From the NCBI RefSeq assembly GCF_014126615.1, contig NZ_CP059896.1, positions 1,808,501 through 1,872,500 of the forward strand: a stretch of DNA of 64,000 nucleotides, read 5' to 3'. Below the pieces are notes generated by a model. That model did not search any database. It had not been told where the DNA came from and was given only the letters and a program-made list of their open reading frames with translations. A program made the position numbers and the translations under genes. The stretch comes from Ciceribacter thiooxidans. GTDB taxonomy: Bacteria > Pseudomonadota > Alphaproteobacteria > Rhizobiales > Rhizobiaceae. Numbering within the stretch: the first letter of the stretch is position 1; the number at the start of each line of letters is the position of its first letter. Shown piece after piece: positions 57,653-64,000 of this stretch.

Positions 57653-57727
57653 ATGAACCAGCTCATCTATCTTGTCGGCCTCGTCGTCGTGGTGATCGCA
57701 ATCCTGTCTTTCTTCGGCTTCGCCTGA
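57653..57727 (+). CDS. 24-residue single-helix membrane protein
   Basis: A small reading frame encoding MNQLIYLVGLVVVVIAILSF followed by FGFA, almost wholly one membrane helix. An AAGGAG ribosome site lies at 57641-57646, six bases before the ATG, and a strong terminator precedes it at 57537. I believe similar very short proteins of the form MNxLIYLVGLVVVV occur in other Rhizobiales, but no function is known. It lies 76 nt before the photolyase gene. Confidence 0.75.
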   Translation: MNQLIYLVGLVVVVIAILSFFGFA

Positions 57728-57803
57728 ACAGATGCTCGAGGCCTAGGCTGTTCGCTCCGCGTCCCGTATAAGATGCCGGCAGCAGCGACGGGCGAGACGG
57801 CAG

Positions 57804-59252
57804 ATGCAGGATCCAGGCGACACACCGGTCATACTCTGGTTCCGCAAGGACCTGAGGCTCGGCGACAACCGCGCGCTCGTCCATGCAGCCGCGACGGGGC
57901 GGCCGGTGATTCCCCTCTATATCCATGAGCCGAACAACGGGCCGCTCGGCCGCGCGCAGTGCTGGTGGCTGCACCATTCCCTTGTCGCCCTCGGCCGCTC
58001 GCTGGAAAGGCTCGGAAGCAGGCTCATCCTGCGTAGTGGCCCTCCGCAAGCCGTTCTCTCGACACTGATTGCAGAAAGCGGGGCGACCGAGGTGCTCTGG
58101 AACCGGCGTTACGACCCCGATGGAATCGAATCCGATTCGGTTCTAAAGGCTGCGCTTCGCGGCGACGGGATCACCGCCCACAGTTTTTCAGGCCAGTTGT
58201 TGCACGAGCCGTCGCGGATGAAGACGGGTACCGGCGGCTTCTACCGTGTCTACACGCCGTTCTGGCGCGCCTTCGAAAATTCCGGAGAACCCGAGGAACC
58301 ACTCCAGCCGCCGACCGCCATGCCCGCCCCGGACGTATGGCCGGACACGGAGACGCTCGACGATTGGCGCCTCCTGCCGACGACGCCGGATTGGGCCGCC
58401 GAGTTCCGCAACGTCTGGACGCCCGGAGAAGTCGGCGCCCGAAGGCGGCTCCAGGATTTCGTCAGCGGCGGCCTTCAAGGCTATGCCATCCGACGCGACT
58501 TTCCCGCCGAGCCGCATGTCTCCATGCTCTCGCCGCACCTCGCACTCGGCGAAATCTCCCCGGCGCAGATATGGCACGCGACACGCGGGCTTGCCGGCGA
58601 TGTACCCGTGGAGGACGTTACGAGTTTTCGCAAAGAGCTCGTCTGGCGCGAGTTCAGCTATCACCTGCTCTTTCACTTCCCGGAACTGCCACGGCGCAAT
58701 TTTTCGGAAAAGTTCGGCGGTTTTCCGTGGCGCAGCGATCCAGACGGCCTGCGGCGATGGCAGCGCGGCGAAACTGGCTACCCGATCGTCGATGCCGGCA
58801 TGCGGCAGCTCTGGCAGACCGGCTGGATGCACAACCGCGTCCGCATGATCGTCGCCTCCTTTCTGGTCAAGGACCTGCTGATCGACTGGCGGGAGGGGGA
58901 AAGCTGGTTTCGTGACACTCTCGTCGACGCCGATCCGGCGTCGAATGCCGCGAGCTGGCAATGGGTCTCCGGTTCCGGAGCGGATGCCGCCCCCTTCTTC
59001 CGCATCTTCAACCCGGTCAGCCAGGGCGAAAAATTCGATCCCGAGGGCGCCTATGTGCGAAAGTTCGTGCCCGAGCTCGCGCGCCTCGACACCCGCTACA
59101 TTCACCGGCCATTCGAGGCACCGGCCGCAGTCCTTGCCAAGGCCGGCATCGACCTCGGAAAGACCTACCCGCAGCCGGTCGTTGACCACAAGATGGCGCG
59201 CGAACGGGCGCTCGCAGCGTTTCGCGGCCTCGCCGTTTCATCGTCCGGATAG
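57804..59252 (+). CDS. phrB: Deoxyribodipyrimidine photolyase (cryptochrome/photolyase family)
   Basis: A 482-residue flavoprotein that repairs cyclobutane pyrimidine dimers with blue light. The N-terminal antenna domain starts VILWFRKDLRLGDNRAL. The FAD domain contains the family signature region GETGYPIVDAGMRQLWQTGW, RVRMIVASFLVKDLLIDWREG and ASNAASWQWVSGSGADAAPF (each quoted separately). The Trp chain positions appear to be conserved. It is a single gene, transcribed with the small protein before it. Confidence 0.95.
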   Translation: MQDPGDTPVILWFRKDLRLGDNRALVHAAATGRPVIPLYIHEPNNGPLGRAQCWWLHHSLVALGRSLERLGSRLILRSGPPQAVLSTLIAESGATEVLWNRRYDPDGIESDSVLKAALRGDGITAHSFSGQLLHEPSRMKTGTGGFYRVYTPFWRAFENSGEPEEPLQPPTAMPAPDVWPDTETLDDWRLLPTTPDWAAEFRNVWTPGEVGARRRLQDFVSGGLQGYAIRRDFPAEPHVSMLSPHLALGEISPAQIWHATRGLAGDVPVEDVTSFRKELVWREFSYHLLFHFPELPRRNFSEKFGGFPWRSDPDGLRRWQRGETGYPIVDAGMRQLWQTGWMHNRVRMIVASFLVKDLLIDWREGESWFRDTLVDADPASNAASWQWVSGSGADAAPFFRIFNPVSQGEKFDPEGAYVRKFVPELARLDTRYIHRPFEAPAAVLAKAGIDLGKTYPQPVVDHKMARERALAAFRGLAVSSSG

Positions 59253-59390
59253 TCCGCGCCTGCCGCGCGGGCACTCGAAGCACGGTTTTTCTATACCCAT
59301 GCGCCGCAGGGGAACCGAATTCCTTGTCTTATTCACCTTGAGATTTGAAAAGTCGCTTCTTAATCTTCTGACAAAGAGAAGGCTCATCCC

Positions 59391-60427
59391 ATGGCATTTC
59401 ATCCCTCCGTCCTCGAGGCGATCGGCAATACGCCGCTCATTCGGCTGAAGAACGCCTCGGAGGCGACCGGCTGCACCATTCTCGGCAAGGCGGAGTTCCT
59501 GAACCCCGGCCAGTCGGTCAAGGATCGCGCCGCGCTCTACATCATCCGCGATGCCGAGCGGAAAGGCCTGCTGGCGCCCGGCGGCGTCATCGTCGAAGGC
59601 ACGGCCGGCAATACCGGCATCGGGCTCACACTGGTCGCCAAGGCGCTCGGCTACCGGACCGTCATCGTCATCCCGAAACCCAGAGCCAGGAAAAGAAGGA
59701 CGCACTGCGTCTGCTCGGTGCCGAGCTCGTCGAGATCCCGGCCGTTCCCTACAAGAACCCGAACAACTACGTGCGGCTCTCCGGCCGCCTTGCCGAACAG
59801 CTGGCGAGGACGGAGCCGAACGGCGCGATCTGGGCGAACCAGTTCGACAACACGGTGAACCGCGACGCCCATGTCGCGACCACCGCGAGGGAAATCTTCG
59901 CGCAGACGGACGGCAAGGTGGACGGTTTCATCTGCGCCGTCGGCTCGGGCGGCACATTGGCCGGCACCGCGGCCGGGCTGCGGGAACTGAAGCGCGACGT
60001 CAAAATCGGCATCGCCGATCCCGAGGGCGCCGCCCTCTACGAATACTATCGGAACGGCGAACTGAAGTCCTCCGGCTCCTCGATCACCGAAGGTATCGGC
60101 CAGGGCCGCATCACCGCCAATCTCGAAGGCTTCACCCCCGATTTCGCCTATCAGATCCCCGATTCGGAAGCGCTGCCGATCATCTTCGACCTCGTCGAAC
60201 AGGAGGGGCTATGCCTCGGCGGCTCGTCGGGCATCAACATCGCCGGCGCCATCCGCCTTGCCCGTGAGCTCGGTCCGGGGCATACCATCGTGACCATGCT
60301 CTGCGACTACGGCAACCGCTACCAGTCCAAGCTCTTCAACCCCGCCTTCCTCGCGTCGAAGGCCCTGCCGGTCCCCGGCTGGCTCGAGATGCAAGCTACG
60401 TTTGAGCTGCCCTTCGAGGCCGCGTAA
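59391..60427 (+). pseudogene. Cysteine synthase, interrupted by a one-base deletion
   Basis: O-acetylserine sulfhydrylase, about 345 residues if restored. Frame 1 (59391 to about 59675) encodes [14 protein letters not shown], the PLP-lysine segment [10 protein letters not shown] and [13 protein letters not shown]. At 59673-59678 the sequence CCGAAA lacks one base against the expected CCGGAAACCCAGAGC (PETQS). The second frame continues with [12 protein letters not shown] to the end (SGGTLAGTAAGL, GGSSGINIAGAI, LFNPAFLASK). As given the product stops after about 156 residues. Either a real inactivation or a sequencing error; the rest of the reading frame is well preserved. It is the first gene of a four-function block with alaX and a sulfurtransferase. 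Confidence 0.9.
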
Positions 60428-60437
60428 GGGAGAAATC

Positions 60438-61175
60438 ATGCCGACCACCGCTCTTTATCGCGACGACTTCTATCTTTCGACCTGCGAGGCGGTGGTGACG
60501 GCGGTCAACGGGGACGGCAGCATCGAAACCGACCGGACCTGCTTCTACGCGACCTCGGGCGGCCAGCCGGGCGACACGGGTTTCCTGGAGCGCAGCGACG
60601 GTTCGAGGATTGCACTCGACGTGACCCGGCACGGCGCATCGAAGGACATCATCCTTCACATACCGTCGGAAGGGCAGGATCTTCCAGCGGTCGGGGAAAC
60701 GATCGTCATGCATGTCGACTGGCCGCGCCGGTACAAGCTGATGCGCATGCACACCGCCTGTCACCTGCTCTCCGTCGTCTGCCCCTTCCCGATCACCGGC
60801 GCCGCCGTCGGCGAGGACGAATCGCGGGTGGACTTCGACATGACCGAGACGATCGACCGCGACACGGTGACCGGCGAACTGATGCGGCTCGTCGCCGAGA
60901 ACCATCCGATCTACCTGCAATGGATCACCGATGAGGAACTCGCCGCCAATCCGGGCATCGTCAAATCGAAGAACGTGCGGCCCCCCGTCGGAATGGGCCG
61001 GGTGAGCCTCGTCTGCATCGGCGAAGACTCCGCCGTTGACAGCCAGCCCTGCGGCGGCACACATGTTTCCGAGACCCAGGAGGTCGGGGCGATTCATATC
61101 GCCAAGATTGAAAAGAAGGGCAAGGAGAACCGCCGGTTCCGCATCCGTTTCGGAACGCCGGACGCCCTTGCCTGA
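60438..61175 (+). CDS. AlaX-type alanyl-tRNA editing hydrolase
   Basis: A trans-editing protein that deacylates mischarged Ser-tRNA(Ala). The 245-residue product has the AlaX-II layout: a start with TDRTCFYATSGGQPGDTG, the metal site HTACHLLSVV (HxxxH-like, residues about 106-115) and the later QPCGGTHVSETQEVG (CxxxH). The ATG at 60438 follows AAGGGAG, 10 nt after the cysteine synthase stop, so the genes form an operon. Confidence 0.93.
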   Translation: MPTTALYRDDFYLSTCEAVVTAVNGDGSIETDRTCFYATSGGQPGDTGFLERSDGSRIALDVTRHGASKDIILHIPSEGQDLPAVGETIVMHVDWPRRYKLMRMHTACHLLSVVCPFPITGAAVGEDESRVDFDMTETIDRDTVTGELMRLVAENHPIYLQWITDEELAANPGIVKSKNVRPPVGMGRVSLVCIGEDSAVDSQPCGGTHVSETQEVGAIHIAKIEKKGKENRRFRIRFGTPDALA

Positions 61176-61193
61176 CGGCAACGGGAGAAAACC

Positions 61194-62627
61194 ATGCCTG
61201 CGGAGAAAAGCCGCTTCGTCGTATCCGCCGATTGGGTGGAAAAACAGCTCGGCGCGCCCGAATTCAAGATCGTCGACGCGTCCTGGTACCTGCCCGCCCA
61301 GGGTCGTAACGGTGCGGCCGAATACGCGGCCGGGCACATTCCCGGCGCGGTCTTCTTCGACCAGGACGTCATCGCCGACCAGACGACGGGGCTGCCGCAT
61401 TCGCTTCCCTCTCCGGAACTCTTTGCCGAGGAGGTCGGCAAGCTCGGCATTTCGGCGACCGACACGATCGTCGTCTATGACGGCCCCGGCATCTTCTCCG
61501 CACCGCGCGTCTGGTGGATGTTCCGCGTCATGGGTGCCCGCAACGTCTACGTGCTCGACGGCGGCCTCGATGGCTGGAAGGCGGAAGGCCGGCCGCTCGA
61601 GACGGACCTGCCCGAACCGGCACCGGCCAATTTCGCCACCAGTTTCCAGCGCGATCGCCTGACCTCGTTCGAGGAAATGCAGGAGATCGCCGACAACGGC
61701 TCGCGTCAGATCGCCGATGCGCGACCGGCGGGACGGTTCACCGGCGACGAACCGGAGCCGCGCGAGGGTATGCGTTCGGGGCACATGCCCGGCGCCCGAA
61801 GTGTGCCGGCGCTTTCGCTCTCCGAGGGCGGACACCTGAAGGACCTCGCCAAGCTTCGCTCGATCTTCACCGACGCCGGGATCGACCTCACGAAGCCGGT
61901 CGTAACAAGCTGCGGCTCCGGCGTGACGGCGGCAGTGATAACGCTCGCGCTCGAATCGCTCGGCCATCGCGAAAACACGCTCTATGACGGTTCCTGGTCG
62001 GAATGGGGCGGACGTTCCGAAACGCCGGTCACCACCGGCCCCGCCGGACCAGTCGCATCGAGGGCACACGGCCCGCTTCGCGCCCATGTTACGCGGCTCG
62101 AAATGACCGCGCCGCCGAAGACGAGCCTGCCCGTGCCGGTCAACATCCAGACGGCGATCATGCGGGCGGTCGAAATTCCCCTGCCCTTCTACCGCTTCCT
62201 GCAGCGCCAGGTCGGCGGGCGCTGGCATTGGCATGCGCGGTTGCGGATGAACGACGCCGAGTTGCGCGCGATCGTCCACGACCCGAAGGTCAGCATCAAC
62301 GTTCTCTACGTCAACGGAGCGCCTGCCGGCTTCTTCGAACTGGCGCAGAAGAACGACGACGTCGTGGAGCTGTCCTATTTCGGCCTGATGGAGCACGTGC
62401 TCGGCATGGGTCTCGGCAAGTGGTTCCTGCTGCAGGCGCTCTATCTCGCCTGGCAGAACGATCCCAAGAAGGTGACGGTCACGACCAATACCCTCGACCA
62501 TCCGCGCGCCCTGCAGCTCTACCAGCGCTTCGGCTTCTCGCCGGTCGAAACCTTCGACGCTCTCGTGGAGCCGCTCACCGAGGAAGAACTGCTTCAGATG
62601 ATCCGCCGGGACGCGGCCTCTCCGTGA
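61194..62627 (+). CDS. Sulfurtransferase (SseA-like) fused to a GNAT acetyltransferase
   Basis: A 477-residue fusion. Residues 1-285 are a two-domain rhodanese of the 3-mercaptopyruvate sulfurtransferase type: VDASWYLP, AGHIPGAVFFD, and the active-site loop CGSGVTA with Cys240. Residues about 300-477 form a GNAT domain (RLRMNDAELRAIVHDPKVSI, NGAPAGFFELA, LGMGLGKWFL with the acetyl-CoA loop, and LQLYQRFGFSPVE). An in-frame ATG at 62103 (MTAPPKTSLPVPV) could begin a separate GNAT gene. It lies 18 nt after the alaX-type gene. The fused form is unusual and should be checked for a missed stop or indel. Confidence 0.85.
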   Translation: MPAEKSRFVVSADWVEKQLGAPEFKIVDASWYLPAQGRNGAAEYAAGHIPGAVFFDQDVIADQTTGLPHSLPSPELFAEEVGKLGISATDTIVVYDGPGIFSAPRVWWMFRVMGARNVYVLDGGLDGWKAEGRPLETDLPEPAPANFATSFQRDRLTSFEEMQEIADNGSRQIADARPAGRFTGDEPEPREGMRSGHMPGARSVPALSLSEGGHLKDLAKLRSIFTDAGIDLTKPVVTSCGSGVTAAVITLALESLGHRENTLYDGSWSEWGGRSETPVTTGPAGPVASRAHGPLRAHVTRLEMTAPPKTSLPVPVNIQTAIMRAVEIPLPFYRFLQRQVGGRWHWHARLRMNDAELRAIVHDPKVSINVLYVNGAPAGFFELAQKNDDVVELSYFGLMEHVLGMGLGKWFLLQALYLAWQNDPKKVTVTTNTLDHPRALQLYQRFGFSPVETFDALVEPLTEEELLQMIRRDAASP

Positions 62628-62642
62628 GGCCGCGCCCGTCGG

Positions 62643-63473
62643 TCATTCGGCCTTGTTCAGCAGATAGTCGGCGATCAGCGTCATGTGCATCTGCGCGAGC
62701 TCGTAGCAATAGGTGAGCTCGCGTTCACCCGGATGCCAAAACGCATTCGGCTGGCCGCACGCCTTGGCCGTGATACGGATGCCATCCTTCAGGTTATAGC
62801 TCTCGGCGAACACGTCCCGCACGACCTCGAGCAAGCCTGCCGACTGGATCATCGAGGCATAGGCCGCGAGTTCTTCATCGGCGACCTTCTCATAGGTCAC
62901 CTTCATGTCCGCCTTCTTGCCGTCGGTCCTGTTGTAGGGTGCGAGCACGCTCATCCAGCTCTGTGCAGTCTGGACGTATTCGACCGCGCACTCCTCGCGC
63001 CGCTCCTTCGGGTAGTCGATCGAGTCGGCGAACTGCTTGAAGCCCTCGGCATCGTTGCCGACCATCATGCACACCATCTGGTAGGCACGCTGCTCGTCGA
63101 GCCCGTGGCTGTCCCAGAAAGCGAGCTCGTCGCCGTTCTCGGTGCTCTTGTCGCTCGCGAGGAACCAGCCGTCGGCCGAATCGGTGATCGCCTGGTCGAG
63201 CGTCTCGTCATGAGCCTCGAGAAGCAGGATCGACGACAGCGCGTCGACGGCGTCTTCCTCACGGCCGAGAACCGGCACGCCGAGTTCGGAAACCAGCATG
63301 TGGCCGGCTTCGTGGAAAAGAACGAAGATCGCGTTGCCGGTGACGAAATTGATCGTCTCGGTCATCTGTTCGTCATTGAGCTTGCCGAGATCGAGCACCT
63401 CTTCCGATCGCGCAGCATGAGGCATCGCGAACGCGACGCAGGCAAGCGCCGCACACATAAGTTTTCTGAGCAT
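62643..63473 (-). CDS. DUF4344-type secreted metallopeptidase-like protein
   Basis: A 276-residue protein with a signal peptide (MLRKLMCAALACVAFAMPHA, cleaved near ARSEE) and the zinc motif HEAGH at residues 54-58 in FVLFHEAGHMLVSELGVPVL. The family is of unknown role. Cysteines in YQMVCMMVG, REECAVEYV, KACGQPNAFW and TYCYELA could form disulfides. The ATG at 63473 is used; the frame stays open to 63548. It is convergent with the sulfurtransferase gene. Confidence 0.82.
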   Translation of the reverse strand: MLRKLMCAALACVAFAMPHAARSEEVLDLGKLNDEQMTETINFVTGNAIFVLFHEAGHMLVSELGVPVLGREEDAVDALSSILLLEAHDETLDQAITDSADGWFLASDKSTENGDELAFWDSHGLDEQRAYQMVCMMVGNDAEGFKQFADSIDYPKERREECAVEYVQTAQSWMSVLAPYNRTDGKKADMKVTYEKVADEELAAYASMIQSAGLLEVVRDVFAESYNLKDGIRITAKACGQPNAFWHPGERELTYCYELAQMHMTLIADYLLNKAE

Positions 63474-63640
63474 AATTCCCCCGAATTCTACAGCCCCGAT
63501 TACTTTGCATAGTGCATCCGGGCACGGGGCGGCAATCTGCGGAAACAACCAAATTTGGGCCGAATTTTCCGCAATCCGGCAGGAAACGGGTGGTTCGGGA
63601 ACGTCCTCGGCGGAAAATGGTGCGATCGAAAGGAGACACC

Positions 63641-64000
63641 ATGTCCATGATCCGATTTTCCGCCTTACCGTCCACCATTGCGGCCTCCTATCGCGAGGGG
63701 GAAGCCGACGCCTATGGCCTCGCCCCGGAACGAAGCGTTTCCGATGGCGACGGCGTTCCCTGCCGCCACTGCCTGCGTCTGGTCGGTGCCGGCGAGCCTT
63801 ACCTCATTCTCGCGCACCGTCCCTTCCCGCACCCCAGCCTTATGCGGAGACCGGGCCGATCTTCCTGCATGCGGAGGCCTGTGAACGTCACGACGGCGGA
63901 GAGGCGCTACCGCCGATCCTGCGGCACCCGAGCTACATCCTGCGCGGCTATGGCGACAACGACCGGATTGTCTACGGTTCCGGCGCCGTCACCCCGCGCG
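63641..64000 (+). pseudogene. DUF1203-family protein, frameshifted and cut by the right edge
   Basis: The ATG at 63641 follows AAAGGAG and encodes MSMIRFSALPSTIAASYREG, then CRHCLRLVGAGEPYLILAHR, typical of DUF1203. At 63824-63830 (TTCCCGC) one base is missing. After that the expected APQPYAETGPIFLHAEACER, HPSYILRGYGDNDRIVYGSG and so on are found in the next frame. The given frame stays open to the edge but its residues no longer match. The end lies outside. Either a real mutation or an indel error. Confidence 0.8.

Noticed and set aside
60396..62501. 701-codon minus-strand open frame
   Set aside because: Antisense to the AlaX-type and sulfurtransferase genes, which have clear motifs; the minus-strand product has none.

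Overview
The window looks like a core chromosomal segment of a Rhizobiaceae alphaproteobacterium (Sinorhizobium/Ensifer/Rhizobium type). The GC content is high and the coding is dense. Several genes point to that family: a SEL1-repeat ExoR homologue, a fused SecDF, PopZ next to valS, DUF1127 mini-proteins and an anti-Shine-Dalgarno sRNA of the alpha-r14/cuckoo type. The species cannot be fixed from the sequence alone.

Region 1 (1-13232, all minus strand) is a nearly complete uptake [NiFe]-hydrogenase locus. In transcription order it reads hupU-hupV (H2 sensor), hupS-hupL-hupC (membrane-bound respiratory enzyme), hupD-E-F-G-H-I-J-K (protease, nickel uptake, chaperones, rubredoxin) and hypA-hypB-hypF (nickel delivery and CN ligand synthesis). 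hypF runs off the left edge. HupS carries a Tat signal and the extra cysteines of oxygen-tolerant group 1d enzymes. The remaining hyp genes and any hupT/hoxA regulators should lie to the left.

Region 2 (13294-15572) is a divergent ampR/ampC pair, a class C beta-lactamase with its LysR regulator, placed between the hydrogenase locus and the housekeeping backbone.

Region 3 (15640-56533) is housekeeping. It holds tig, tRNA-Leu, a membrane-protein pair, an sRNA/DUF1127 locus, trmFO, two homologues of mitochondrial complex I assembly factors beside secDF-yajC, a degenerate LytM lipoprotein, pcm-surE-serS, tatABC, scpAB-nagZ, a long SPOR protein, argS, dgt, erpA, a purine permease, xthA, exoR, a FadL-type porin, valS, popZ, tolC, a second pcm-like gene and tRNA-Asn. 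The Tat translocase encoded here is the expected exporter of HupS-HupL.

Region 4 (56695-64000) holds a small membrane protein, tRNA-Cys, an intergenic region with an orphan strong terminator, a 24-residue protein, photolyase, and a sulfur/amino-acid cluster (cysteine synthase, AlaX-type editing protein, sulfurtransferase-GNAT fusion). A metallopeptidase-like protein and a truncated DUF1203 gene follow. Two genes here (cysteine synthase and DUF1203) each lack one base and are out of frame. Either the region is decaying or the assembly has indels.

The most interesting non-coding locus is 19366-20441. Three consecutive hairpins each display CCTCCTCCC in the loop, followed by two tandem DUF1127 genes with their own terminators and shared TGCA-rich upstream motifs.
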